Translations under genes and position numbers: made by a program
Part shown: positions 35,466 through 47,339 of the stretch, in pieces
Layout: every line of letters starts with the position of its first letter
Position numbering within the stretch: position 1 is the first letter of the stretch
The notes under the pieces: generated by a model
Told to the model about the DNA's origin: nothing
What the model saw: the letters and a program-made list of their open reading frames with translations, nothing else
Databases searched by the model: none
Assembly (NCBI GenBank): GCA_038277395.1
Contig: CM076196.1
Coordinates: forward strand, 91,698,236 to 91,762,235
Length of the DNA: 64,000 nt
Direction: 5' to 3'
From: Dryocosmus kuriphilus
Lineage: Eukaryota > Arthropoda > Insecta > Hymenoptera > Cynipidae

Positions 35466-35928
35466 CCTTATCAGAGAATCCGGCTGTCCCGCGCAGACTC
35501 TCCTCTCATCAAGAAAAAACCGAACCCTTAAAAGGAAGCAACTCGGCCCTGGAAACCTCTTCAAAAATTAAAGGCCCACAATACCTCACGAAACCATTCA
35601 CCCCTAAAACTACAGGAGATATGGCTAAGATATATTGGTACTGACCCAATCACAAGCTGACCCCATGAAGAATGTTTCCGTTCCAACAACCTCTGACAAT
35701 CAGGAGGATGCTGCTCCCAAGAGACATGCTCTACAACATAAAAGGGAAAGGCCGGCTGTGCCAAGAGCCACCCTCTTTCAAACAGAAAAGATAAAAACTT
35801 CTAAACCACCGGAACCCCGACCTCCTACTGAACTAAAGAAAACGAAGCGAGGGAGAACAAAGGAATCCCTAGAGAAGGATCTTCCAGACAAAGACCACTC
35901 ACCCTAGAGTCAGGTCCTTGTCCCCGGG
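35466..35928 (+). other. Linker between the two RNase H domains
   Basis: A Lys/Pro-rich open frame (35635-35907; PPEPRPPTELKKTKRGR) of unknown function. It is normally absent in errantiviruses, where integrase follows directly. Confidence 0.45.
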
Positions 35929-36759
35929 TTGGATGCAAGCTCCATTGACGCACGAGTGACCAGGCGCCGGAAAGGTGAAGGATCTTCAGCCCCAGAGAGC
36001 GATTCAACAACCGACTTCTCCTCCGACGACGAAGATTCAGATTCTTCGGACATCCCCGTATTCCGAAGGAGCCACATTGTCCTGATAGGCCTGGAAGCTA
36101 AACGCGTCCTTTCAAAAGACCATGGTGTTCCTAAAAACGCTTCTCCTACTGTCCATCCGAAGGCAGGAATAGGAGCGAGGTTCGGGCCAAATCACGCCTT
36201 AAATATTTCAAGGCCTGCGCAAGATCGCCAGACCAACAATTCGGCCGAGATAGAAGCCGCAACGGTAGCTGCCCAACAAACCCAGGCAGCAGGGATCAAA
36301 AAGCTTCGACTGAAGACGGATTCCAAATTTTTAATCAACAGCGCTACAGAATGGATCCACAAATGGGAAGCCAATGGCTAGAAGACATTCGAAAACAAAC
36401 CCCTTAAGAATCGTGCAGAATTTGAAAAGTTGAAAGTTGCACTCGAACCATTAGAAATGCTCTGGGAGCACGTCCAGGGGCATGAGGGAATTCTGAGCAT
36501 CGAAATGGTAGACCAGGTAGCTAGAAAAGCTGTCGAAGGTCTGTCTGCCCGTCCGAACATTGAACCTGATCTACCTTCAGAAGCAGCGATAGTCCAGGTG
36601 CCTCCTGCGCTTGCCAGTAGCGAGGAAGTCGATGACCTGGACGAAGATTCCATTCCAGAACTACCGCCTTTCGGAAAACCCTCCACAACGAGCCTTCAAG
36701 ACTCATTCCAAAAATTCGACCAATCCATTCAAGACAGAGGGTTAAAAGTTTTGACCTAG
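35929..36759 (+). pseudogene. Second RNase H: RNase H1-type domain in the retroviral pol region
   Basis: The frame opens with a Ser/Asp-rich acidic segment (STTDFSSDDEDSDSSD), then AGIGARFGPNHALN, QTNNSAEIEAATVAAQ, KLRLKTDSKFLINSA, EWIHKWEANG, an amber stop at 36379, and in the same frame NKPLKNRAEFEKL, WEHVQGHEGI and MVDQVARKAVEGL. This order and spacing match eukaryotic RNase H1 rather than the retroviral form: Glu in SAEIEAA, Asp in KTDSKF, His in VQGHEG and Asp in MVDQVAR. The first catalytic Asp could not be placed. Apart from the stop the domain is better preserved than the retroviral RNase H upstream. An acidic tail (EEVDDLDEDS) follows. Confidence 0.8.
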
Positions 36760-37306
36760 GTCAGGATACCTTCGCTTGGGATCATGGCGAGCTGAATCAA
36801 AGAGAGCCGCTCCTATGTACTTACGTCTCAGAAGGAGAACAAGATCAGGAACTACTAACAGATCTGAAAGCTCTCGAACCCTGCGGCAAATACGACGACG
36901 AGTCATTCTCCACCAGGGTCAAGAAGTTCTTAGAAGCGTACGAGCAGAAGGCAAAATCGATGCCAAGTAAGGAATCCACCCGTGAAGACCCCTAATAACC
37001 CTCGCTTAGGTCTACAAAATCCGGAAGTCCCCAACCTCCTCATACCGCAATGACGACCAGAAGAAGCACGATTCGGTTTAAGGACATTCCAGAAGAACGG
37101 AATCCCACCTCAGGGTCCCCCATCATCGGCGGAACACCAAGGAGAGATCAGGCCATACTTTTTACTCCTGCCACCTTTTTACAACCAGGTGGATCTTCCA
37201 CCCCCTTTAAGGAAATCACAACGCTCAAGATTCTTGCCAGGAATTAAATTTCCCTGAAAAATGAGCGAACCTTAACCCGAGACGACTGCAATCCGCTACA
37301 ACGCTG
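36760..37306 (+). other. Post-RNase H linker
   Basis: Short open frames without recognised domains: about 36754-36994 (acidic, KALEPCGKYDDESF) and 37050-37247 (RSTIRFKDIPEERNP). They probably belong to the extended region between RNase H1 and integrase. Confidence 0.4.
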
Positions 37307-38926
37307 ATGAAGGAGATAAATAATTCATCCCCATCGTATATGATCGACGTCAACATTCCGTACGTGGACGATGAATTCCTCCCCAATGAGTCCACGGGCA
37401 CATCCCTGCAGGGTACATCAATGTCAGCCAAACTGTGCGTAGATAAACCAAGCGTGATGCACCGATGGACAGAACCCTTGACCTATAGGCGCGACAAATA
37501 CGCTCATTTTCATTCAGGCGATTGCGAGCCGGCTAACCCCATTGCAAAACACCTCATTGCTACCAAAAGTCTTGACATTCAAGACTTGCGGGAATGCAGG
37601 CCTAAGAAGAATCAAGTCCTGGTTACTCCACACGGTCGGCACAAAATGTACTCCGTCGTGACAAAAGAATGACACTTCGATGATGTCGACTGGAAAGATA
37701 TGGCCCTAGGATTAAAGAACCTTTGCCTCGCCTTGGAACAAGATGGCCAAGCCTCCTTTCGAATAGCTAACTCTAGAGATTTGTTAGGATATCTAGGTCA
37801 AAACAAAATGACGGAGCTGCTGGCTGAAGCCCTCCAAGATAGTATCATAGTTGTCCACTTTTTCCATGGAAAAATTGAAGTCCCTCCCGTGGACATGAGA
37901 ACCAAGATCGTCACAGAATACGACGGCAGCTGACTTTCAGGTCACAAGGGCGTCATTAAAACACACAGGCGTATAAGGGAAAAGTATGTTTGGCCAGAGT
38001 TACGCGATCATGTAAATGAGTTTATTCGCAACTGCCGAAGTTGCTTGGAGCAAAAATTAGTGCGCGCAAGAACTCGTGAACCTATGGTTTTCACCGATAC
38101 GCCGGCAGAACCCTTCGAGAAAGTATCCCTCGACACCGTGGGTAAATTACCCACCACTTCCAATGGCACCCGCCAAATCCTGACGATGCAGGATAATTTT
38201 ACTAAATATTGTATAGCGGTAGCCATACCGAATGTAAAAACAACCACAATCGCGCACGCGGTCGCGACAACATTATTCTCGCAATATGGGGCTTCCCGAA
38301 GTGTACTCACCGATAGGGGTGGGACCTTCATTAGTAAGTTGATGAAAAACCTTGAGAGGCTCTTCGGCGTAAAACAATTGTCTACCTCCGGATACCGACC
38401 CCAAACCAATGGATCCCTCGAAAGGAGTCATATAGTACTGACAGACTCCATTAAACACTACACCAAAAGCTACGATGACTGGGACCAGCTACTTCCCTTC
38501 GCCATGTTCGCCTACAATACGTCGGTACATGAAGCGACCAATTTCACCCCCTATGAACTGGTCTTCGGGCGAACGGCCCGAACGCCTAGTTCCTTTCCTT
38601 CCGGAGAAGAACTGGAGACGTTTGGTTCTTCCCTATGCGACATGATAGTTCGTGTCTCAGAAATCAGAAGGATCGCGGCCAAGATCCTAACTACTGCCAA
38701 GGTTCGGTCCAAAGAAATTTATAACCGAAAGGCGAGATCTCTGAGCGCAAAAATCAGGGAACAAGCCTACTTCCTTAAGGAAAATAGGGACGGAAAATTC
38801 GACAGTCGGTCTGCGGGAGCCTATACGGTAAAGGGATTCACTGAAAACAATAATGTGCTCCTCGAAACTGAAACATGCGAAAGATTTACCAAGCACAAAG
38901 ACAAATTAAAGGTCATTCATTGTTAA
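37307..38926 (+). pseudogene. Retroviral integrase
   Basis: One frame runs through 37307-38926 with only two TGA stops (37670 and 37931). The zinc-binding domain reads LSGHKGVIKTHRRI, then CRSC. The catalytic core has Asp in VSLDTVGKL, Asp in LTDRGGTF and Glu in GSLERSHIV, so the D,D,E triad is intact. GDWDQLLPFAMFAYNTS-type sequence and FTPYELVFGR follow, as in errantivirus integrases. The core-encoding part 38045-38926 has no stop. This is the best-preserved enzyme of the provirus. Confidence 0.9.
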
Positions 38927-39124
38927 AACACAAATGGACCCCAAGGAAGTCCAAAGACAGAATACCCCTCCCCCTGTTAATCAGACAAAAAAAACAAACA
39001 AATTGGAATCCTTTTATTTTTCATTTTCGACGGGGAGGCTTTTCCTGTCTTATTATTCCTTACCCCCAGTGGAGAAAGGTCCAATAATGCTTTTTCTTTA
39101 AGGTGAAGCCGAATACCCTATACA
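38927..39124 (+). other. pol-env spacer
   Basis: About 200 bp of noncoding sequence between the integrase stop and the env ATG. In errantiviruses env is made from a spliced RNA. I did not identify the acceptor. Confidence 0.4.
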
Positions 39125-41211
39125 ATGATGTTCTGGTGGTGGATCATATTACTTTTACCCTTCGTCAAGGCCAACCAGGAAGCCGAAGCATCCTACCGAA
39201 TTACTACACTTAAAACTAGTCCTGGGATTTACTAGTAGTGTCTAGGTCCTCTGAAGCGGACCATCGGGACCTGGAGGGTTACTGCGTTCCTGGACCTAAA
39301 AAAGATTCGAGGTCCACTGAAGTACTACGAGCAGCAAGTCAACCATTTAACCAACTTGTGTCAGCCAGGCTTTGAGTTGAGTTGTCAGAGGACCATTAAC
39401 CTCTACGGGTACGGCGCCAAACTCCAAGTAGCTATGAACCTAGAAGAAGAAACCGACCGACACGCTTCCGAAATTCAGGCAACAGGTCCCAAGGCACCAT
39501 TCCCAAAACTACCGGTCGGGATGAGAAGATGCCGCGCCACTCCGATGCTAGGAGTACTCGGGGGAATCATCGGACCTATAGCTGGCCTAATGACGCACGA
39601 GGACGCCGAATTTATCCACAGGGAGATCGGAGACCTTAACCGAACCCAGGCTAACATATCCCACTTGGTTGGTGAATGGATCCACGTGGTGAGGTCTCTA
39701 CTAGGAACTCTCCACCGACTCTCCAAAGAAAATAGAGAAAGATTGGTTCAATATGAATCCCGATTACTCCAACACTGTCTAAACGTAAATAATCTGACCC
39801 GAGCGGTAGCCAAACTTCAACGCGTTAAAGCTTTGGAACCCGTATTGAGGGGCATCGAGAGCAGGACTGATAATTTTATCCGGTCCGCTGATATACTTCT
39901 GGAAGTGATCCATGCGCCTCGCCAAGGACAGATGCATCAATCGCTCTTGAACTCCCACCAATTTGAGTCGATTTATAGAGATATCCAAGACCATCACCCA
40001 GAGATCAAATTTCCAATACCCGGACAACAAGTAAACATGGAAGAGCTGTCCAAAATCGCCATAATCACCTCCATCTACAAAAAAGAAGTCATTAGCATAC
40101 TTATAGATATTCCAATGTTGGAGACCGACGAACCCCTTGTGTATCAACTACACCCGGTGCCCGTACCCCCAAACCAATACTGGGAAACGGTTCAGAAAGT
40201 GCTTATATCCAGCCAAGATTTTCCCACATCGCTATGGGAGAATCTCGGAAGACTCACATTTTAATGAACCATCCAGACTTGGAGTCCTGCACGCAGCTTT
40301 CTAATTATTTAATGTGTCCAAATAACTTGCCCACTTACATGAACGTCATGCATCAGACTTGTGAAAGTGAACTGCTGCTGGATCCTTACACCACGAATCT
40401 CAAACGATGCGACATCAAACTAACCTATCCAAGAGAGTCGGAATGGGTATCGATCAAAAGCCTGAATGATTGGCTCTATTCCCTGAACAAAGATACCTCA
40501 GCTACCGTGACATGCTCGGGCAAACCTAAGGTGATGATTGATATTGCTAAAATTGGAATAATACAGATCGCTCCAGGATGCCAATTCGAGACCGAGGAAA
40601 AGACATTCATTGGATCAGCCAGCAAAACCGGATCTGTGGAAGTTATCTACGAACCTCTCTCAGACCTTGACTTGGCTCAGTTATCACCAGTTTTGATGAA
40701 AGAAACCCGCCCTGCCTCGAATGCAAAAGCAGCGATCCCGTCTCCAAGGGATAGCCAACCTGAAGAGGACGAATTCTCGAAGAATGAGGAAATCCTAAGC
40801 CAACTAGAGGGACGGTTGAAGAAGATCTCCTCACAGCGTAGCACCAAGGCCAGGAACTCCATGATGATCCATGGCTCTTACCTCGGTCTAGGATCACATA
40901 CCTCGACCCTATTCCTTTATTTCAGTCGCTCACACGTCCTGGCAGGTCTTGCCACGCTGAGAAGAATCACCTTTAGCGGACGACCAAGGAGTCCCCAGCC
41001 TACCCAATTTAACGAAAATGAGGGAAATCGCTCAGCCACCTTCCCTTTGTCCACTATGACTGGAGCAAATCCACCTACCACGGACCACTTTGCGAATGAA
41101 CATACCCCTGAAGTATCTCCCAGAATTCTGACATCGACACTGCAACCGCAATCTACTACATCGAATAGGCAAAAAAGCCTGCTCCCTATTCAGCAACTAC
41201 AGGCAGCATAG
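39125..41211 (+). pseudogene. env: Retroviral envelope, F-like (errantivirus type)
   Basis: An ATG at 39125 starts a hydrophobic signal-peptide-like segment (FWWWIILLLPFVKA). The frame then has tandem amber stops at 39233-39238, is open to 40264, and continues from about 40240 in another frame to 41211. A basic RRCR site near 39530 is followed by a Gly/Ile/Leu-rich segment (GVLGGIIGPIAG), the arrangement of a furin-type site and fusion peptide in baculovirus-F/errantivirus envelopes. A heptad-rich helix region follows. The second part is Cys-containing, with a weak hydrophobic segment around 40880-40955 and a Ser/Thr/Pro-rich tail. The stops and frameshift make it nonfunctional. Confidence 0.8.
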
Positions 41212-41450
41212 AAAGAACAACGAGGAAAACCGACGGTAGTTTCGCTAGGTATTGGTATGCTTTTAAATGTATATGTACCCATGTCTTCTAATCTATCAAA
41301 AGGAAGAAGGAAGAGAGAGAGAACAACTGCTTAAGCATATAAAACTATTGTAGATAAAAAATAGGAAATGTTTGAAACATCCGCATTCTCCGCTTTAGTA
41401 GGTACCACTCTACTTTTCGGTGACGAAAAGGGTAAAATCCTGGTGTGGTT
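41212..41450 (+). other. Retroviral 3' untranslated region with purine tract
   Basis: A purine-rich run (AAAGGAAGAAGGAAGAGAGA, then GAG) at 41298-41322 resembles a polypurine tract but lies about 130 bp before the LTR. The bases directly before the LTR are not purine-rich. Confidence 0.4.
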
Positions 41451-43298
41451 TGTTACGAACGGATCGAGATGCCGTAACTTTAAGAATTCTAAACACTCGC
41501 GTGATGAAATTATATTTCGTAAGTCACGAAATGATTATTTTTAAAACTTCGTTCAAATCGGAATTTTGACCGTGCTTGTCACACGAGCGCCTAAGACAGG
41601 GTTGCCAAGTCAGCACTCCTAAGTTCAAGGGCCGCGAATTGGCGGGCTAAAACTAAAATGCGGAAACCGAATGACGAAACTCGAACTAAAACTTTATGAT
41701 TGCATTCCCACCAGGTTATAATCACCTGTATATCAATATATGTGTATGGGTACGTGTATGTATGCATTATGTATGAGTATCTATTAATTTTCATCTATTA
41801 GCATTATATTTAATATTAATCTATTTTGGAAAAGAAAAGGAAGAGACGAGTAAACAAACGTAATCAAACGGGTGGGTGACCTCGACACCACGCATTCACA
41901 ATAACGCGCTCCTTCTCTCTCTAGCCAGAGGTGAAAGCTACCTGTCATTTTCAACGCATGGAACCATGGACCGTCAACGACTTACATTAGCGACCATCGT
42001 TGGCCGCCTTCCTCTCTTTCTCCACCACACCCGTTCCCCGCATACTCACCCATGCAACTCCACCGTATGAAATACACACGGCTTGTCATCATAATAAACG
42101 CACGTGGCTGATATGCCATTGATACTGTGCCCTGTACTCATTGGAATTTCTTTAGGTCGAGGATAATAAATGTTAGGAATAGAACCTAACTGAAAACCTT
42201 TACCTGTCCTCAAGTAGACAAACTGAAAACCAAATGAGGGACTAATCATTTTCTCTCCAAATATTAAAAATGATGACGAGCTTATTGCCTCTACCTTGCA
42301 AAATTGCACACCAAAAGGAATTTCTTGCGACGTTTTTTCGCAATTAAACAGAACACAGAGTTCGAATCAGAGAAATACGACGATTGAAACCAAAGATGCA
42401 TTAACTCGAGTGATCTGGTAACGGCCAGACCGACCGCTTTTTATTTTCGGTCTTCGAAATAACGGAAAAGTAGAGCAAAGTGGTGATGCACAGAATTCTT
42501 TCGCTTTGTACTTTCTTTGCCCGTCCGGGATTCGGCCTATCAAATGATATTTTCTAAAATAGGGGGACGTAAATCAGAACTCCTTGCCGACGGAAGGCGG
42601 CCTCGCGCTGTAAGGAAATAAAGACAACCTGGGCGAAAGTGTTTAGAGATCGAGAGAAGAAATTGTCCCTTTTAGAATCTCAAAACGGAACGGAACAATA
42701 AACTTCCTAAAATATTTCAATTCACTTCCGTGAAGCGTGGATGACGTTTCCACCCTTCGCTGAAGCGAATTTTTGGAGTGACGGTCGTGCATAGTCAATG
42801 CGTGTTGCCGACGTCAAAAATACTTGAGCGGCTTGTTCTTAGAGCAAGCTGCGAATATTTAATATTATCAAAAGGACGCCCAATCGACAGGGAAAATTGA
42901 AAGAAAACAAATTTCCCTTTAATCGCCGACTGATAGGACTAAGACGAGTAATAGCGTAAGTAATTTTTATCGTTCACGATTTTAATGTACCACTTCCTTC
43001 CATTTCTTCTTTCTAAAATAAACTTGCCTCTACTATGTTTGCTTTCTTCTATTTACCCTTGTTCTAACTAAGAGACTTGAATGAATGTGGACAAAATCCT
43101 CTAAAAGAGGAGAAGGTTACGATCCTGGAAAGAAAAATATATAAACAAAAAGACAGCCAGCCTCTCTCTCTGTATGGTTTGTGGCGGCCTCCGTCGTCGG
43201 CGAATTCATTTAATTTTTACATCGAATCTCGTCCCATGGATACCCGTTTTTTTTGAGGTTTTTATTGATTAATTAAAGTCAATTAGCCGTACGTAACA
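41451..43298 (+). repeat. Endogenous retrovirus 3' LTR
   Basis: It begins TGTTACGAACGG and ends CCGTACGTAACA, with a perfect 7-bp terminal inverted repeat, followed by CTAAG. Relative to the 5' LTR it has an extra segment of about 170 bp around 42146-42320. Confidence 0.9.
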
Positions 43299-43563
43299 CT
43301 AAGGAAATATATTTCTCATTCTAGGAATGACTATGAGTCAATTTTCAATGAATAATAAGTACGATTTACTCAGAAATCATTTTAAATGGTGCTATGATGA
43401 ATTTAAATTTGTGCTAAATATTTTACTTTCCGATAACAAAAGCATCTCAGATCGAAAGATTATAACTCAAAGAATTTATCAATACATTAATCTAATGCTC
43501 TCATCGCAAAATAAACTGAATGAAAACAATCACACAAAAAAAATCGCAACACTAAATACATGA
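43299..43563 (+). repeat. Interspersed repeat R, copy 2, right part, with 78-codon ORF
   Basis: CTAGGAAT, CAATTTTCAAT and TCAGAAATCATTTTAAA match 10640-10730. The ORF 43327-43563 (NKYDLLRNHFKWCYDEFKF) is matched in copy 1 by a partly similar reading (NDKYYLFRNNFKRCYGKF). Similar residues in both copies hint at an old coding sequence of unknown function. Confidence 0.55.
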
Positions 43564-43659
43564 AATGGAAAAGAGTAATAAACAAGTGAAATAAATATGC
43601 AATTGAACCACATAAATTCACAGAAATGAATAAATAAAATAATCACTCGTACTGATCAC

Positions 43660-44560
43660 GCAGAAGTTTTGTTGAACATTCGCAGAAGAAGCTGTCATTT
43701 CTTGAAGAATGGTGTCCAATTCCACTCAAACATATTCGATAAAATCTCGTATTATTTCTTCCTTTACGGCATCTCGGATTTTGGAGTAATTCCTTCATAT
43801 TCGACGCTGTGCAGTTGAAAAATATGAGTTGCTATCAGATGAAATAAGTACCGACAGTTTCTGAAACAAAAGCGTTTATATAGTTTCGACAGGACTCAAT
43901 AGATCTGCTAGAATCTGTATTCGTTGTCCAATATAACCTGCTATATTTCGAAGCCCATTAAATGATGTAGCTTTTAAAACCAATCTAAGTGATTCCACGC
44001 GTTGTAGCTTGTCCTTTGGACCGCAATCATGTGAAGGCACATTTACAGTTTAATTTGTAGCATCATTACATATGGCTCTCGATCCATAAGGTGTAGTGAA
44101 GAAAATCGTGTAATCACTCACAGACAGGCGGTCACCAAAACACAGGAATCCTCATCGGCAGAACCAAAGTATCCTTCAATATGTGGTAGTGATCCCTCTA
44201 ATGCTTTCCCAGCTGCTACTTTTAGAGAGAAGAATGAGAGACTGAAGTAATTAGACTCACAATTAGCTGGTATTCCTCAGAATTATAGATATCAGTTTCC
44301 AAAACGGCTACCTTTGTTGCAGGTGCCTTAAGAGTGTCCATAGTAGGTAAAAGAAGGCTACACTTGCGCTTAAAATCGTAACCATTTTTTTTTTTTTTGA
44401 GAAAACAGCCTACAGTGTTCATGATGTTCTTTATTTTCAATATCTGACAAAAGACTGACGTGCCAATTAGCTTTTCGATTATTTCATATTTCTACGAACT
44501 TCAGATTTGTGTAAGGAAGAGGTGCAGATCGGTTAGCAACTAACGTCGAAGAAATCTGAG
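43660..44560 (-). pseudogene. Degenerate coding-like region, unrecognised
   Basis: With stops every 20-60 codons, the minus strand reads GDRLSVSDYTIFFTTPYGSR, KLQRVESLRLVLKATSFNG, LRNIAGYIGQRIQILADLL and KLSVLISSDSNSYFSTAQRR in one frame. The extended same-frame reading suggests a decayed gene, possibly of a DNA transposon or the neighbouring Polinton. I recognise no family. Confidence 0.35.
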
Positions 44561-45117
44561 CTCACTATACACCATTGTAATGCAATATGGAAGTTATTTT
44601 GTAAGGTGATATGCTGATGCATGAGGCTTAGTCTCGATTCCTTTCGTGAAACTTGATAAATACATTTTTTCGAAATTAAGGAAAAAGTAATCTCTTTAAA
44701 ATACCAAATTGCTTTATATATATGATCGTGAATGTTAAATATGAAAGGTTTTAGCTTTTAGTGGATCTTCGGCCGGTAATACAGGAAATTAAAGATTAGT
44801 ATGTAACATCGATCGTTTACTCAATATTATCACTCGGTGGTAGTTCTTAAAATGATACAAGAGCAAAATAATATTTACTATAAGAGGAAAAGAAAATAAC
44901 GATAGAGGGGGTAAGCAAAATTAAAAACAATTTTATATTTTAATCGGTGTATGTTTTAGTTTAAAACTGTCAACGATGAATCAGTGCAAAAAAATATTAC
45001 AAAAGCGTCTTTTTCGGACAGTAACCTTTATACTGCAGACAATTATTCCTTCGCCGGTAAATATTTTTAGTCTATGCTTGTATGTATTTCACTTCGAAGA
45101 AGTTCATGTTAGTGCGA
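44561..45117. other. Noncoding AT-rich stretch
   Basis: Nothing supportable was seen between the degenerate coding region and the LTR at 45118. Confidence 0.45.
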
Positions 45118-45295
45118 TGTATGTGTGTAAACGGCTGACACTTCGTTTTTCGGATATCGAGCCTCGGCGCACTGACCACAGAGAGTTTTGTACTAGCCGT
45201 CCACCGAGCATTTATTAGGCTAATGTTGTTGGAGAAATTAAACATGAGTTGTATGTTAACCAGGTGATTATTAAGTTATTATCCTGCCTATAAAC
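45118..45295 (+). repeat. Gypsy 5' LTR (178 bp)
   Basis: Begins TGTATGTGTGTAAACGG and ends TGCCTATAAA. Equal in length to the 3' copy. Confidence 0.8.
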
Positions 45296-45810
45296 GGGCA
45301 TCGAGTGACTGCAGGAAGTTGCCGACGTGGTACAAGGTAGAAGTACATAAAACTTATAAAGAAGCAGCTGCAGGAAGGTGCAGGCACAAGAAACATTAAT
45401 GACAGGTTGGAACGAGCTTATAAGAGATAAATCACCTACGTGGGTACATAATGTCACAAAGGAGGACCATATAGAATTCATTTTAAATTTAATTTCATGG
45501 AGCAAAACAGAGTAGTAGTGTACGATTTCTTCCCTGTAGCAGAATTGTAGAAAATTGGCAAGAAAAGTGAAATACTGAAAAAGGCAGAAAAGATATCCAA
45601 AGATGAATTAATCGAGATTTTTTAGTTATAAGTATCAAATTTACAAATATTCTATATTTATCAGACCTAGATGTTTTACTTAGAGTAGTAAAAGACGTTA
45701 TAAAAACCATCAGATTTTAAAAATTCAAAGAAATAGAAGAACATTCCGGAAAAGAAGCAAATAAATCAGAAAACCTTGCTAAAGAGAACAAGAAAATTCA
45801 AACAGAAAAT

Positions 45811-46785
45811 TTGGAAAATCGAGCTGAAGACAACACCCAACATAAAAAGAGTACAAGTGAATCAAAGAACATTAAACTTGAGGAATCTGTAAAAGTAGAA
45901 AACGTGAACGACACTAACAACATCAGGAATATTGAAGCCGTTGGCAACGAGGTCATTGACAGTCAAATATCAGAAAACGATAGTGAAATGTGAGACCGAG
46001 TACGATTCCAATTTTCGCTGCATAAGGATGATTGGGAAACCTTTATCGAACAGACGGAGTTGTACTTCGAAGCAAAAGACTTTAAGAGGGAAAAACAAAA
46101 AGCTCAACTTCTAATGAAAGTGGACACAGATGCTTTCAAGTTAATTAAGCAACTTGTGGCTCCAGATAAAGTAAGTGCTAAATCATATGATGAAACAGTT
46201 AAAGTTATGAGTGATCATCTAAATATAAAGCCATCGGAAGTGATGGAAAGGTGCAATTTTAATGTGGCGAAACAAGCCTCGACACAACCAGTGGCAGATT
46301 TCGCAGCCAAGTTGAAAAGCTTAGCATTGAAGTGTAATTACAAGACGAACTTGAGCACCACATTAAGAGATCAATTCGTGGTTGGACTGAAGGATCACGC
46401 TACCCGAGTGGCACCATTCAAAAAGGAAGACGTGACATTCTAAGAAGCTTTTAAAGAAGCAACAGCACAAGAATCAGCAGAAACAAATGCATCAAGAACA
46501 AAAAATGTAATGCAAAATAAAGAGTCAAGAGGAGAAATCTTTGCATTAAAGCCTACGTAGCTTCATTGGGGAAATAAAGTTGCAGAGCAGCAGAATAGGC
46601 TCACAGGGGAAGGCACGAGGCAGCCGGCAGGCGATATAAGAAGTTATCCAAGAGGTATCACATGTTGCTTCTGTGGAAAATCGAATCACCCAAGTAGGGA
46701 GTGTCGATTCAGAGAATATACGTGCAATACATGCCATAAGAAGGGACATTTGAAGCAAGTATGCTCAAGGACGAAATAGAAATAT
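45811..46785 (+). pseudogene. Gypsy gag with two zinc knuckles
   Basis: One frame runs 45811-46785 with stops at 45991, 46441 and about 46558. It contains WETFIEQTELYFEAKDF, VADFAAKLKSLALKC and LRDQFVVGL, the retrotransposon-gag core. Two knuckles follow, CCFCGKSNHPSREC and CNTCHKKGHLKQVC, both canonical C-x2-C-x4-H-x4-C. Confidence 0.8.
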
Positions 46786-46998
46786 AGAAATACGGACCAA
46801 CAGCGAGTACAGCTGATGCAGAACGATGGTGAGTCGTCAGGGGGTAACAACCGAGCAGCTGAAGATGCAGGCTCAACGTGGAACGAAGCAGCTGGATGGT
46901 CTCCAAGCAAAAGCGATTTTATTTAACTAACTGAGCACACGAAACAGGAATTTGTCGGTAAGCAGGTAATGAAAGATTAGGATACAGAAGGTAAGCCG

Positions 46999-47256
46999 AT
47001 GTTTGTAAATGTAAAATTAAATGGAATTAATGTTAAAATGGAAACTGATACGGGCACATACGCTACCAAAATATCGGAAGAATGTTACAATAAATTTTCG
47101 AAACATGCTCAGCTTGTAAAGACGAAAAGAAAATTAAGAACATATGATAATAGTATTTTGCAACTGTTAGGTAAGTTATTTAACTTAACGGTACATTTTC
47201 GAAATAAAAAGAATGTATTAGAACGTTTTGTACTTCCAGGTAGTGGACATTGTTGA
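46999..47256 (+). pseudogene. Gypsy aspartic protease
   Basis: KMETDTGTYATKIS carries an intact D-T-G active site. The frame ends at 47256, shortly before the usual C-terminal Gly motif. Confidence 0.75.
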
Positions 47257-47339
47257 TTGGAAGGCAATGTTTAGCGGCTTTCAAATTATGGCCTTTATAA
47301 TTTTATGAAGATCGTAAAAATGAAATAGAAGAAAATAAA

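Larger units (their letters stand above)
27609..43298 (+). mobile_element. 15.7-kb env-bearing errantivirus-like endogenous retrovirus (Ty3/gypsy)
   Basis: The element has LTRs of 1675 and 1848 bp with TGTTACG/CGTAACA-type ends, flanked by the 5-bp duplication CTAAG (27604-27608 and 43299-43303). Internal order is leader repeats, small leader ORFs, gag, protease, RT, RNase H, a second RNase H1-like domain, integrase and env. This is a gypsy-class endogenous retrovirus with errantivirus-style env. All major frames carry stops or frameshifts, so the provirus is inactive. The interior is GC-richer than the surrounding sequence. At 15.7 kb it is far longer than the usual 7-9 kb of insect errantiviruses. 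Confidence 0.9.

Noticed and set aside
41298..41323. Polypurine tract of the retrovirus
   Set aside because: It is strongly purine-rich but lies about 130 bp upstream of the 3' LTR, where a functional tract should be adjacent. Mentioned only in the 3' UTR entry.
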